Positions 31,562 through 43,538 of a stretch of 64,000 nucleotides of DNA are shown one piece after another (position 1 is the stretch's first letter; every line of letters begins with the position of its first letter). Under the pieces are notes generated by a model. It was not told the DNA's origin and made no database searches. It saw only the letters and a list, made by a program, of their open reading frames with translations. Location of the stretch: contig JAMKCF010000002.1 in NCBI GenBank assembly GCA_023634235.1, positions 5,757,222-5,821,221 of the forward strand. Direction: 5' to 3'. The position numbers and the translations under genes were made by a program. Source of the stretch: Pisaster brevispinus (taxonomy: Eukaryota > Echinodermata > Asteroidea > Forcipulatida > Asteriidae).

Positions 31562-32130
31562 AACGGGAATCTCCCGCGACATTCCAGGACGGAAGTTTTC
31601 CGCATGTAAAGCTATACGACAGTTAAAAGCTATTTTGATACTGAAATTCCTCCATTACCATGTGTAACAATGAAACTACCTGTACTATTGTCTGCCTACA
31701 AACATTGAGCATGAGTCATCAATCGGTGGTCCATAACTCTTTCATCCAGGGTTTCAAAGCATGGTATGAACTTTTACTAGTACATGACATAGAGAAAACG
31801 GTGTTTAATATAGTTCTGCCGTTTTGTGTTGCTATTCTGCTACTAGAGTAACTGATTGAATAGACACGTACAAAATGATAGACAAAAATGCAATTACCGT
31901 TGAGAAAAAAGCACACCGAATTACCCAGTCAGTGTGTGTTGTACGAGCAGTACCATGCCGTGCGTTATGTTGTATCATATGTTTCCCAAAAGACAAGTCT
32001 GTTAATTTGAAACTCCATGTTTACATAATGATTAAATGATATAATCAGTGTACAAAATGTGCGTGTTATACAAGCTAACAGTAAATAATTTAATCAGATT
32101 GTAAGCAGATCACATAATGAAATATTCAGC
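31562..32130. other. Group-2 3' flank (block F)
   Basis: Near copy of 42969-43538 and 49731-50236. A conserved small ORF (MCNNETTCTIVCLQ...) at 31660 recurs in H and I but varies at its end. It is probably 3' untranslated sequence rather than a gene. Confidence 0.5.
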
Positions 32131-32368
32131 GTGTCGTGGCCGAGCGGTCTAGTGCATCGGTCTCGGGTTCTGATGGCTGAAATCATTAGAGTGTGGGTTC
32201 GATTCCGGGTCAAGATACTTTTACCCCTGAGCAAAAAACTTTACCATAACTGCTTCTCTTAACCCAGGTGTATAAATGGCGGGAACCAGCAACGGCTGAG
32301 ACAGTATTGTGTTGGATTAACCCCTTAGCACTAAGCAGCTTGGGGTTGTATGCTCCCCAGGGAGTTGA
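32131..32368 (+). mobile_element. tRNA-derived SINE, family 2 (block F copy)
   Basis: Head GTGTCGTGGCCGAGCGGTCT (A box) and GTGGGTTCGATTCCGGG (B box). The body holds ATAAATGGCGGGAACCAGCA, and the end is GTATGCTCCCCAGGGAGTTG. Copies sit at the matching place in blocks H (43539) and I (50237) and truncated in K (about 55430), so the insertion predates the block duplications. Confidence 0.85.
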
Positions 32369-33448
32369 GAATGTTTGAGGAAAGAACTTAGTAGCTATAA
32401 AATATCTTGATCAAACTTGTACTGTAAGTGAGGGTCAAAAACCCATGAAATTAGATAATGAAGTTCAAAAGTATACTAATACTGTTTTGTAATTCAGCAT
32501 TCTTCTATAATGTCAATTGTTTTTGATAGAGTATAGGAAATATAGAAAGCCACTTGCTGATATTCATAGCCATGTTGGCCATTTTAAAATTATATATAAT
32601 TCATATGCTAAAGCGCGGTTTTTATCCGGGATTAACCTTGATATTCCAAATGTCTGCGTTGTTGTTTATTTCTCTTCTTGCTTATATTCGGAAATTGTAG
32701 AAAAAGAGACTTTTATGTAAATAGGAAACGCAGAGTTGGATTACACTAACATAGACTATTCAAATCTCACGAGAATCCAAACGATCATGCGAACAGTGGG
32801 TTTCCACGAATATTGTTTTAACATGTGATGAATGAAAACAAATCTTGTGGTGTTAATCGGCACAACGTTGAAATACACGCGAGATTTGAAATTCTGTGAT
32901 TGTTATAATTATATAATTTGACGGCACTCTTTTGACTATATCTGGTAGAGCATCAGACGGTTAAATGAATACAAATTAGTGTCCGATAAGATTTATAATT
33001 AATCATCATAATGCTTAAATAATATTTCAGAAAATTATTGATCCATATTAAAATATACTGCAAGCATATTTTGGTGTTACGTGGTGTTATTATCAAATTG
33101 ATTAATGTTTTAAGGATTTTAAATAAAACAATATGTACTGGAATTGAACAACTTTCTTTTTAATTTACTCCAAATTCACTCAAAATTCACTTTATCAGTC
33201 TTTGGTAAGGCATTGTCATAGAGCTGACGACTCTAAATCGATACCGGTTTTCATCATGTGCATCTAGACATAAACCATTGGTAGGATTTAAAATATAAAT
33301 TTAGTTTACAGATTTAAACATAAACTATCAATAAAGGGTATAAAGCTGGTCACGGTGGAAAACTTCTCTTGAAATAGTTTTGCTTGAAATGCTACAGTTT
33401 TTTGCAAAAATTAGTGTTTTACAGTTTTAATCTCGCGAGCCCAAACCA
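32369..33448. other. Block-shared non-coding DNA
   Basis: AT-rich, collinear with 43803-45946 (minus the LINE insert), 50487-51528 and 55610-56610. No gene seen. Confidence 0.6.
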
Positions 33449-33972
33449 GGGCCCAATTTCATAGCGCTGCTTAACGGTATGCAAATTTTCGTGCTAACTA
33501 TAGCAGGGAAAATTGCTTAAGCGTAAGCGTATTTCACAGGTAAGCAACAAAATTAGGCAGCCATCTTGCGCGTTCAACATGGATTTGCATTGTTACGTCA
33601 TTCATTTTCATACAGTAAGCACCAGGGCCTAATTTCATGGAGCTGCTAAGCACAAAAATTTGCTTAGCATAAAATTTCTGCCTCGATAAAAACAGGATTA
33701 CCAACCAAATTTCCACATGATTTTCAGGATGAGCAAACAACAGCTGAATACCAGTAACAAGCAATATGCAACAAATGGAAATTTGGTTGGTAATCCTGTT
33801 TTTATCAAGGAAGAAATTTCATGCTAAGCAAATTTTGTGGTTAGGAGGTCTATGACATTGGGCCTAGAAGGTTAGCATGCATTGTCGTGTGCTTACAGTT
33901 AGCAGCGCCACGAAATGGAAATCGCACAGTAAGCACAAAATCGGCCGTTAAGCAGCTCTATGATATTGGGCC
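33449..33972. mobile_element. GGGCCCAA-family MITE with a second MITE nested inside
   Basis: The outer element starts GGGCCCAATTTCATAGCGCT and ends CAGCTCTATGATATTGGGCC. The inner element (33625-33865) has its own inverted ends (GGCCTAATTTCATGGAGCTG / GGTCTATGACATTGGGCC) and a long internal palindrome (AACAGGATTACCAACCAAAT and its complement). Blocks H and I have the outer element without the inner one, giving an empty site (AGCACCAGAAGG in H). Confidence 0.85.
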
Positions 33973-34479
33973 GTGATGTTAAAAGTGATGATGTTATACG
34001 CCATTTTCTTTCGACTCCTATGGGTGTAGCCCACTAATAATGAGAAAACAGAGCGTCGGCCTCGATAATACTTTGTAGGCCCTCAAAATATTCTCTAATA
34101 GACAGATTTGAGAGCCCAATAAAAGGAAAACAGTGTTTAAAATGTTGCCCAGTTGTGACCCGGGGGTTGTTGACTTCCAGCTTGAGGTGTTTTGCATGAC
34201 ATAGGCCCTGAGATAAATGGTCCTATTTGCTGAGAGGTGTGGGGACATTTTTCAAGATTGATGCTCGGACGTTTGGTGTATAGGGGTGTTTTTATTTGAC
34301 GGGCCCAAGGACTCTTCGTATTAAATTGAGCAGGGGATAATAGTTCAAGAGTCAATGGATAACGTCCCCATAACAGTAAACAGCTGTAAGACTTCCATTT
34401 GTTTTCTTTCTTTTGTATATATTGTTTTATGACAATGTAGTTTATTTAGTGGGGTGCAGCCTGATGATGACCGACTGAG

Positions 34480-34930
34480 CCCAACTTTAACGAGCTTGTT
34501 ATTTGGGTCGCATTAAATCTGGGTACCAGCCTTTGGCAATATCAATGTTGGACGCGTGCTCCCTTCAGCCATTTGCTTTTAGATAAAGAGTATTCCGCAT
34601 TGAGATATTATGCCATACATGTTTCTAACTCGTCAATGGGCAGGGTGTATAGGCATCGAGGAAGTAGGTCGTGGCATTTCATTAATTCCATAGACTTTGT
34701 ATCGACTCGTAATTTCCTAATATCTATTTATTTCAAGATCTTACAAGGTGATGCTCCGGCATATTTAGGTGACCTTGTGCATTATGCCCCAGAGCGTTGT
34801 GGCTTACGGTCTTCACAACACAAACTCATTCAGGAGAAAACGGCGAATCATCGATTGGAGGCGTGGGGGAGGAGTTTTCAGAGTGCAGCATCGAGGCTTT
34901 GGAACTCCCTACCTGAAACTGTGAAACTTT
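34480..34930 (+). mobile_element. LINE 3' fragment (block F end)
   Basis: The frame 34573-34932 reads ...FKILQGDAPAYLGDL...LRSSQHKL...AASRLWNSLPETVKL, typical of the C-terminus of CR1/L2-like non-LTR reverse-transcriptase ORFs. No catalytic domain is present. It is cut at 34930, where block G begins; block I retains the complete 3' end. Confidence 0.75.
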
Positions 34931-37693
34931 GAAACTGACAGAAGTGTGGTATAGCAAATCTTTGATCGTGTTAGTGAGTGTGTAGAGTTATTGTATAGTC
35001 ACATTTCTTCTTAAGTTAAAACAATAAGGTTTCATGATTCATAATAATAAATGCAAGAATTTGAAACAAAATACGTAAATGAAGATGTTTGTTTCTGACC
35101 GTACTGCCTTCCATCCGTAGGTCATGATTTTACTTTGATGCGAATTGAGTGCCATCAGCCCATCAAAGCGCCCTCTCATGACAAGATATCAAACTATATT
35201 AACATGAAAAGTCTACTACAATGCTAGCCCAAACGTCTGACGTCACACTTGCGGATAAAGACAGGGGACCAGTCTACCACAATACTACCTAGCTGCTTCG
35301 ATGACTGAGCTTAACATAAAAAACGATCACATTTAATTTGACCCTTGCTGATCATTCTATAAGTTAAACTAAAGTTAGATTTAATTTCTCGTATAGACCT
35401 AATGAAAGTACTTTAATTCCCTCACGTACACAAACGACTGTCATGTAAGCGTATCCATTAACAAAATATTTGTAGTAGTGCGAGAGGCAACACAATGCTT
35501 GTTGAATGTTCTGTCGTCTAGTTTTGTTTGAACTTGGGGCTGTAAGCTTCGAATAGATAAATTGAAAAGATGGATTAGTTTTGATTATTGGAATGACTGG
35601 CACAGATGATTGGTATGAGGAAATGGTAAACAAGAGCTTGGGAAAATTTTTACTGCACTAGGCGTGTAGCTAACTGTGTAAATGTAACAATGTCAGACTA
35701 AACTACGATCCGACAGCGACTTCAAGTTGGTCGTACATTTTACGTTTTGAGAAGACACGAGAATGGGTGCCTTCTTTTAAGACAAGTCGTTTACAGTGGA
35801 TGGAAGAATATCCATGTATGTGTTGCTGGTGTGTGTTTGGTGTTCACTTGATGCAGGCGGACTCCTGATGGTTGTCACTGCTCAACCAACAGTGTCTGCG
35901 GTGATCTTAACACCAGAGGCTGATCGTAATGTGGGCGGGCAGGCTAATATGATGTGTGTTGCTACAAACCTCGAGTCGGATCACATTGTAGAGTAGATGT
36001 TTATTGTCGGCAATGTTAATACTGCTCTAAGCTGGGATAACAAGACAGTGATTTCGAATGGGCGGTACGTGTTCGACACGTTATATCCACAGATTGGTAG
36101 AACTATTCAAAACTTTGTGATTATTTATCTGCAGGTACAAGACTTTGATGTCTACTTCTGTAATGTTCGTAAACCATTACTCCTAGGAGGAAGCATCACT
36201 GTAGCCACATCAATCGTAATCTTGTCACCCCCGTATTATCCCATATGCTCCCCTTCTGGACCCAATACAGTAAACCCCGATACACAGCTACGCATGAGAT
36301 GTCTATCAGAGACTGATAACCCTGCAAATATAACAGTACCCGTCTGACTGATCCCAGTAGCTACCTCTGGACATCATCAAGTGTAGATGGTACGGATACA
36401 TTATCATTGAATCTGACTGTAACTGTTGCCGATGATGGTGTTGCATTTCACTGTTCTGTGTTACAAGAGCCTGGTGCAGATAAGGTGAACCGTTCATGTA
36501 TCATCGGCCCAATCAGTGTGGCGATGTCGACAGGCGGTCCTACCCCTACTGTAACCGCTGTAACAATGCACTCAACGGACACCCCGCCACCTGCATCCAA
36601 TTCAGCACTCGTTGCTGGGGTAGTCGGAGGAGGAGTAGCCGCACTACTTATTATCATATTCCTTATCTTCATTTGCAGAAAACGACGTCACGGTCACCAG
36701 ACTCAAAAAGACCCAATCCCAAAACCAAGAATAAATACTGAGTTTACACCAGACCATCCAGAACGATCTCCCAGTAGTTTCTTTGATCGGTCTGGGGTGG
36801 ACATTCATGACCAATCACAGGACAGCCATCTCCAATACTCAGTCACTGAAACACCCGTACCCAAACCAGCTTTGTCCCCCACTAAGCCCCCGTCATCTGA
36901 ACCAGTAGTATACGCCCAACCAAACAGACACGAAAGTACAATCAGCACTCACAGCAGCGCAGGAGGGCGGTTTTCAGAAAACGCTGATGACGTCACATCC
37001 CACAACAATCCTGCATTTGATTCAACGGACTTGGATGGATCTACTGAGCCGAACGCACCTGTGAAACCAGTAGCAAAGGTCAGGCCGTCCAAGACACCCA
37101 GAAAAGCCCAGCCGTATCAACCCAAATCAGAGCGCCAGAGCAACCCACCTGATACCACCAATCAAGACCAGATTCCCCTGTCACCCCCCAATGACGTGTC
37201 CTCCCCACCCCCTACTGACCGTGACGAACCCCACCCAGCACCCAGTAATCCTACCTATGCCTAAGTTTCTCGACCCAAGAGCAACCCAGATCACATTGTC
37301 TACGCTGATTTGGATATGCTATCTGACGGGGATCAAGATGGCGGACCCCGCCCGCGACATTCCAGGACGGAATTTATAGTTTTTTTGATAACAGCGAGTT
37401 TCTCTCGTGCATTTTTTAACTCGCAGTGTTTATGGCATGAGGCACAGCCTACAAGGAAACTGGCAATCACCACGCTCATCGTTGTATTAAATGTTATCGT
37501 TGTAGTATTAATTTAGTTATGAAAATATCCTCGCAAGTTACGTCGGCTTTCTTGCTTTAAGTTGCATTTAATTTTGTCAGCATCAATCCTGCTTATTGCT
37601 GTTGCACTAAGATTATAACGCTGGCTTGATTGCTACCGAACTTTAATTATATTAAGCAGGCACATTTTGTTGCTATGTAAATAATTTGCTGTG
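34931..37693 (+). repeat. Segmental duplication block G (truncated)
   Basis: Starts at the same LINE/flank junction as block I. It contains the group-2 5' flank and relic G. The usual 3' flank, SINE and MITE are missing, and the 2.2-kb inverted-repeat element follows. Confidence 0.7.
35796..37345 (+). pseudogene. Ig receptor G, multiply broken
   Basis: Relic of the F/H/I subtype with several independent lesions. The start ATG is now GTG (35796-35798). The invariant Ig tryptophan codon has become TAG (35994-35996, after HIVE). About 4 bases are lost near 36340, shifting frame after ANITVPV. CAA has become TAA at 37262-37264, inside the TYAQV motif. About 60 bases including the last ITIM are deleted near 37350. 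Membrane helix (GVVGGGVAALLIIIFLIF), VYAQP, proline patch and downstream IVYADL are still recognisable. The Ig domain 1 sequence (GRYVFDT...QDFDVYFCNV) is unlike its neighbours, so it may have been a distinct specificity. Confidence 0.9.
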
Positions 37694-37883
37694 CAATTAA
37701 ATTGATTCTCAGAAAACACGTTTTGAAAAGAATTAACAAATTAAGTGTTAATCATAAGTGCGAAATCAAAAGCTTTAATTTTGCATTGATGATTAACACT
37801 TAATTCATTTATTCTTCATAAAACGTTTTTTAGCTGTTCCGACTTAGCAGTCGGAACAGGTTTTGTTTTTGTTGGGATTATTA

Positions 37884-37915
<32 letters not shown>

Positions 37916-39919
37916 CTTTGTTTCTGTCAAAATTGCCATAGCTTTTGTACACGATTTTGTACGAACCTAAGCTCTAAAATAATAGATATGGGAGATTCAG
38001 ATCTTACATCAAATTGAAGCTTAGAACATGAAATTATGCTAAGAGTAAAATTGTTCAAGTTTTTCATTAATTAGCTGAGTTATAATGACATGAATATTTA
38101 ATTAGGCAATCTTGTTCCCACCATATCTCAAGAAGTATATGTCTGATCCTCAAACTGTTTTCAAATATAGACTCGTCTTATTATGTAGCTCTGTAGCGTG
38201 GCAAAAAAATCATAAAACGTCATCAATGACGTCAATTGTTGGCGTGTTTTTGTTCTGTGTACAAAACACTTGGCGCTGAAAGGACAAATGTTTTGACAGT
38301 CAAAAACACGATATTTTCAATTAAAAATTACGAATTAGTTTCCTAAATTACATAAACTGTTTTGAAAAGTTAATTGCTTTTAATAAGAGATGTTCCTGGT
38401 CATTAAAACTTATCAAAGTAGAACAATTTCCACGATAATTAACGATTCAGTGACAAATCGGACACCAATGGCTTGGAGACAAGGTTCCGTTCATCGACTA
38501 AAAATGTAGTCAGGATGCCCTGCGACACAGAGAAAAATGCACTCGAAATGCCGTAACGAAATAGCCGACTTCTGGGTACCAGTCGCTGCACACTATTTAT
38601 ACAAAAATATCGATCTATAGCGTATTGAAACGGTGGCTTGTGCATGTGTACATGTACGTCGTGATTCTGTTGCCAAGGGCGCTCGACGATTTTGTCCCGG
38701 GCGCTACATTTGAATATTTAACTAGTTAATCTTTGCAGCACCATATCTCAAGAAGTACACAGCCGATTTTCAAACTTTTATCAGTTATAGACTCCTTGGG
38801 CATTGGAGAATAGCTTTTGGGAAAACGTGACCCAATGTTGACCTTTATTTAGGGGTCAACCGGAAGTGGGACCATATCTCAAGAACTACACAACCGATTT
38901 TCAAACATTTTTCAGTTATAGACTCCTTGGGCATTGGAGATTAGCTTTGGGAAATCGTGACCCAATGTTGACCTTTACTTAGGGGTCAACCGGAAGTGGG
39001 ACCATATCTCAAGAACTACACAACCGATTTTCAAACTTTTTTCAGTTATTGACTCCTTGGGCACCAAAGATCAGCCTTGGGTAACCATGACCCCATGTTG
39101 ACCTTTACTTCCGGGTCAACCGGAAGTGAGACCATATCTCAAGAACTACACAACCGATTTTCAAACTTTTTTTAGTTATAGACTCCTTGGCATTGGAGAT
39201 TAGTTTTGGGAAATCGTGACCCAATGTTGACCTTTACTAGGGGTCAACCGGAAGTGGGACCATATCTCAAGAACTACACAACCGATTTTCAATTTCTTTT
39301 CAGTTATAGATCCTTTGAGCATTAAAGATTGAACTTGGGTAACCCTTACCCCATGTTGACCTTTACTTCCGGGTCAACTGGAAGTGGGCCTATATCTCAA
39401 TAATTACTTGTAGCCAATTTTCAATTTCTTTCAGTTATATACCCTTTAAGCATTGAATATTAAACTAGTGTTACCATGACCCCATGTTAACCTTTCCTTC
39501 CGGGTCAACCGGAAGTGGGATCATTACTCAAGAATTACACAACCCATTTTCAATTTTTTTTCAGTGATAGAGTCTTTGAGCATTGAAGATTAGCCTTGTT
39601 CTATCGTGACCCAATGTTGATCTTACTTCTAGGTCAACCGGAAGTGGGACCATATCTCAAGAACTACAGAGCCGATTTTCTTTGTTTTCAGTTATAAACC
39701 CTTTGAGCAATGAAGATAAGCCTTGGGTTACCGTAACCCCATGTTGACCTTTAATTCCGGGTCAACCGGAAATGGAACCATATCGTTCAATCTTGAACTT
39801 AGGCTCACTTTAAATGTCTGGATCAATTAATCAAAGCACAACAAAACGGAACAGCTTTGTGTTTGTTCACAAACACTTAGTGTCTAGTTTTTTTTTTTTT
39901 TTGAGAATCAATTTAATTG
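37694..39919. mobile_element. 2.2-kb inverted-repeat element with internal satellite
   Basis: Perfect 18-bp terminal inverted repeats (CAATTAAATTGATTCTCA at 37694-37711 and its complement at 39902-39919). Near the left end are two perfect hairpins: 16-bp arms at 37739-37754 and 37790-37805, and 11-bp arms CTGTTCCGACT/AGTCGGAACAG at 37834-37859. An ATT microsatellite lies at about 37880-37915. Most of the right half is a 130-bp tandem array. There is no transposase ORF. The superfamily is not identified. Confidence 0.7.
38741..39785. repeat. 130-bp tandem repeat, about 8 copies
   Basis: The unit begins ACCATATCTCAAGAACTACA and includes GTGACCCAATGTTGACCTTT and GGGTCAACCGGAAGTGGG. Starts lie near 38741, 38871, 39001, 39131, 39259, 39389, 39519 and 39649, with a final partial unit at 39777. 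Divergence increases toward the right. Confidence 0.9.
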
Positions 39920-40265
39920 TGTAAGTCCTGAGTCTTGCGATGCCCTGTGACTGTAACCCGTTTTTGCATTTCACAATTCCGTCCGTGACATTTTGGGGCT
40001 TGTTCGGGAAATAAACTTTTTCCCGTTAAACTAAAAGGGGTTGAACGGTTAAAGATCACTAGGCTCTACGACCTGGATACTATTTCTTATTTATCCTTAC
40101 ATCATCTTCGTCCATACATCTTTGTTAATAACTTTATCTTTCTGGTTTAATGAAACAAAAAAGAAACTATAGTTTTATAGGATGTAGGGAAAAAATTTAA
40201 ACCCCGAAATAGAGAAAGCCCGCACAATGAGGTAGAGACTGAAAACACAATCTACCGTAAACGAA

Positions 40266-40345
40266 ACGCCGGTACGGGATTCGAACCGGGGTCCAAGTAG
40301 GTGAAAGGCAGGGAATAAACCACTGTTGAGCCAACGTGAATTACA
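40266..40345 (-). mobile_element. tRNA-like SINE remnant (block H copy)
   Basis: Same sequence as 28936-29009, with the B box CCCCGGTTCGAATCCCG on the minus strand. Confidence 0.5.
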
Positions 40346-41366
40346 CATTCAAATCAACCTTAGCAACAGCCGTAGTTGTAGCAACCATTGCGGACGCGGA
40401 CTTGAAAGCTAAAACGAGGTCAGACGCAAACAATAGTCTGGCCCACGTTGCGTCCTGAGAACCAGTAGTCACGAAGTGTGTCGTAGACAGGAAACATGAC
40501 AGATGTGTGGTGTACGAAACTTGATCGTGTTAGTGGGTGTGTAGAATTTTTATATAGACACATTTCTTCTTAAGTTAAAACAATAAGGTTTCATGATTCA
40601 AAATAATAAATGCAACGATTTGAATCAAAATATGTAAATGAACATATTTATTTCTAATCGTACTGCCACCCATCCGTAGGTTATGATTTTACTTTTTTGA
40701 TGCGAATCGTTGCCATCAAAGCGCCCTCTCATGGCAAGAAACCCCACAAAAAAATTAACATGAAAAGTCTACTACAATGCTAGCCAAAACATCTGACGTC
40801 ACACTTGCGAATAAAGACAGGGGACCAGTCTACCACAATGCTACCTAGCTGGTTCGATGACTGAGCTTAACATAAAAAAAACTATCACATTTAATTTAAA
40901 CCTTGCTGCTCATTCTGTAAGTTAAACTGAGGTTAGATTTAATTTGTCGTATAGACCTAGTTAAAGTAATTTAATTCCCTCACGTACACAAACGACGGTC
41001 ATGTAAGCGTAACCATTAACATAATATTTGTAGTAGTGCGAGAGGCAACACAATGCTTGTTGAATGTTCTGTCGTCTAGTTTTGCTTGAACTTGGGGCTG
41101 TAAGTTTCGATTGAATAAAGCAAATAGAATGATTGAAAAGATGGAATAGTTTTGATTGTTGGAGTGCATTGGCACAGACGATTGGTATGAGGAAATGGTG
41201 AACAAGAGCTTGGGAAAAATTTACTGCAGTAAGCTTGTAGCTAACTTTGTGAATGTAACACTGTCAGATTAAACTTCAAATAGACAGCGACTTCAACTTG
41301 GTCGTACATTTTACGTTTTGAGAAAACACGGGAATCGGTGTCTTCTTTTAAGACAGGTCGTTAACA

Positions 41367-42968
41367 ATGGGAGGAAGGATCTCCATGTACGTGTTGCTGG
41401 TGTGTGTTTGGTGTTCACTTGATGCAGGCGGACTCCTGATGGTTGTCACTGCTCAACCAACAGTGTCTGCGGTGATCTTAACACCAGAGGCTGATCGTAA
41501 GGAGGGCGGGCAGGTTGATATGAGGTGTATCGCTACGAACCTCGAGTCGGTTCATATCGTTGAATGGAGGTCTACGATTCTCAATAGTACTCTGAGATGG
41601 AACGACTCAATAATAAAGTCCAAGCCACGGTTTATGTTCACTACAACCTATCCAGAGCCAGAGATGGTTGTTCAAAACTTCACGATTACTGATCTGCAGA
41701 TTGATGACTATGATGAATATGTTTGTAACGTCAATAACCCTTTAGGAGGAGGAGGACACCTCATTGTAGCCACATCCAGCGTAATCCTGTCAGCTCCATC
41801 GTATCCGATATGCTCCCCTTATGGACCCATTACGATAGACACCGATACACAGCTACGCATGAGATGTCTATCAGAGACTGAAAACCCTGCAGTTATAGCA
41901 GGAACCCATCCAATGGCTGATCCCAGTAGCTACCTCTGGAACTCATCAAGTAGCAGTGGTACGGATACATTATCATTGAATTTGACTGTAACTGTTGCTG
42001 ATGATGGTGTTGCATTTAACTGTTATGTATTACAGGGTGCTGGTGCAGATAACTTGAACAGTTCATGTATCATCGGACCAATCAATGTGGCGATAACGAC
42101 AGACGGTCCTACCCCTACTGTAACCGCTGTAACAACGCACTCAACGGACACCCCACCACCTGCATCCAACTCAGCACTCGTTGCTGGGGCAGTCGGAGGA
42201 GGAGTAGCAGCACTACTTATTATCGTATTCCTAATCTTCATTTGCAGAAAACGACGTCAAGGTCACCAGACTCAAAAAGACCAAATCCCAAAACCAAGAA
42301 TAAATACTGAGTTTACCCCAGACCTCCCGAAATATTCTCCAATTAGTTTCTTTGATCGGTCTGGGGTGGTCATCCATGACCAATCACAGGACAGCCATCT
42401 CCAATACTCAGTTGCTGAAACACCCGTACCCAAACCAGCTTTGTCCCCCACTAAGCCCCCGTCATCTGAACCAGTAGTATACGCCCAACCAAACAGACAC
42501 GAAAGTACAATCAGCACTCACAGCAGCGCAGGAGGGCGGTATTCAGAAAACGCTGATGACGTCACATCCCACAACAATCCTGCCTTTGATTCAACGGACT
42601 TGGATGTATCTACTGAGCCGAACGCACCTGTGAAACCAGTAGCGAAGGTCAGGCCGTCCAAGACACCCAGAAAAGCCCAGCCGTATCAACCCAAATCAGA
42701 GCGCCAGAGCAACCCACCGGATACCACCAATCAAGACCAGATTCCCCTGTCACCCCCCAATGACGTGTCCTCACCTCCTACTGAAAATGACGAATCCCAC
42801 CCAGCACCCAGTAATCCTACCTATGCCCAAGTTTCCCGACCCAAGAGTAACCCAGATCACATTGTCTACGCTGATTTGGATATGCTATCAGACGGGGATC
42901 AAGATGGCGGACCCCGTCCGCAATCGTCATCCGATGCAGTGACGTACGCTAGTGTGAAAATAAATTAA
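41367..42968 (+). CDS. Ig-superfamily receptor H with ITIM-like tail
   Basis: Intact 533-residue receptor, the best reference for the group-2 subtype. Signal peptide 1-29 (MGGRISMYVLL...); Ig domain 1 C54, W67, C120 (DDYDEYVC); Ig-like domain 2 about 145-240 with C149, C167, C219 and C234; stalk about 245-268; membrane helix about 270-293 followed by CRKRR. Tail: Y347 (LQYSV), Y372 (VYAQP), NPAFD, a basic proline patch (PRKAQPYQP, about 434-442), Y486 (TYAQV), Y501 (IVYADL) and Y527 (VTYASV). Y501 and Y527 fit the ITIM consensus. Y486 has Thr at -1 rather than -2, so it is not a strict ITSM. Y486-Y501 spacing (15) is too long for an ITAM. It probably inhibits or recruits through SH2 proteins; the ligand is unknown. 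Confidence 0.9.
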   Translation: MGGRISMYVLLVCVWCSLDAGGLLMVVTAQPTVSAVILTPEADRKEGGQVDMRCIATNLESVHIVEWRSTILNSTLRWNDSIIKSKPRFMFTTTYPEPEMVVQNFTITDLQIDDYDEYVCNVNNPLGGGGHLIVATSSVILSAPSYPICSPYGPITIDTDTQLRMRCLSETENPAVIAGTHPMADPSSYLWNSSSSSGTDTLSLNLTVTVADDGVAFNCYVLQGAGADNLNSSCIIGPINVAITTDGPTPTVTAVTTHSTDTPPPASNSALVAGAVGGGVAALLIIVFLIFICRKRRQGHQTQKDQIPKPRINTEFTPDLPKYSPISFFDRSGVVIHDQSQDSHLQYSVAETPVPKPALSPTKPPSSEPVVYAQPNRHESTISTHSSAGGRYSENADDVTSHNNPAFDSTDLDVSTEPNAPVKPVAKVRPSKTPRKAQPYQPKSERQSNPPDTTNQDQIPLSPPNDVSSPPTENDESHPAPSNPTYAQVSRPKSNPDHIVYADLDMLSDGDQDGGPRPQSSSDAVTYASVKIN

Positions 42969-43538
42969 AACGGGAATCTCCCGCAATATTCCAGGGCGGA
43001 AGTTTTCCGCATGTAAAGCTATACGACAGTTAAAAGCTTTTTTGATACTGAAATTCCTCCATTAGCATGTGTAACAATGAAACTACCTGTACTATTGTCT
43101 GCCTACAAACATTGAGCATGAGTCATCAATCGGTGGTCCATAACTCTTTCATCCAGGTTTTCAAAGCATGGTATGAACTTTTACTAGTACATGACATAGC
43201 GAAAACGGTGTTTAATATAGTTCTGCCGATTTGTCTTGCTATTCTGCTACTAGAGTAATTAAATGAATTGACACGTACAAAATGATAGAGAAAAATGTAA
43301 ATTGCAGAACTAAGAACATCGAAATACACAGTCAGTGTGTGTTGTACGAGCAGCACCATGCCCTGCGTTATGTTGTATCATATATTTTGTTTCCTAAAAG
43401 ACAGGTCTGTTAATTTGAGACTTTATGTTTACATAATGATTAAATGATATAATCAGTGTACAAAATGTGCGTGTTTCAAAAGCTAACAGTAAAAAATTTA
43501 ACCAGATTGCAAGCAGATCACATACAGAAATATTCAGC
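42969..43538. other. Group-2 3' flank (block H)
   Basis: Near copy of 31562-32130. No gene seen. Confidence 0.5.

Larger units (their letters stand above)
28690..34930 (+). repeat. Segmental duplication block F
   Basis: This block is collinear with block H (about 40090-47213): tRNA-like remnant, conserved 5' flank, receptor gene, shared SINE, shared MITE and LINE 3' fragment. Blocks G and I start at an identical junction inside the LINE fragment (34930/34931 and 47213/47214). The block carries one private insertion (inner MITE 33625-33865) and lacks the LINE found in block H. Confidence 0.8.

Noticed and set aside
31660..31851. Small conserved ORF MCNNETTCTIVCLQ after F, H and I
   Set aside because: It is conserved only because the blocks are recent duplicates; it shows length differences and lies in the 3' flank.
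32131..32230. Functional tRNA genes at SINE heads (also 27617, 43539, 50237, 63329)
   Set aside because: A and B boxes are present, but each continues into the same long non-tRNA body, and the acceptor stems do not pair properly.
38741..39785. CRISPR-like array
   Set aside because: The 130-bp units are contiguous, without repeat/spacer alternation, in a eukaryotic sequence; it is a tandem satellite.
42959..42964. AATAAA overlapping the stop codon of H as a polyadenylation signal
   Set aside because: It is too close to the stop, and relic F has ATGAAT at this position; coincidence of Lys-Ile-Asn codons is more likely.
41367..42968. ITAM in the ITIM-type tails
   Set aside because: The YxxV/YxxL pairs are 15 or more residues apart (486-501, 501-527), too far for YxxL-x6-8-YxxL.
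41367..42968. Orthology to KIR, LILR, SIGLEC or SLAM receptors because of VTYA-type motifs
   Set aside because: The resemblance is limited to short tyrosine motifs that arise repeatedly; the ectodomain modules and intronless structure differ.
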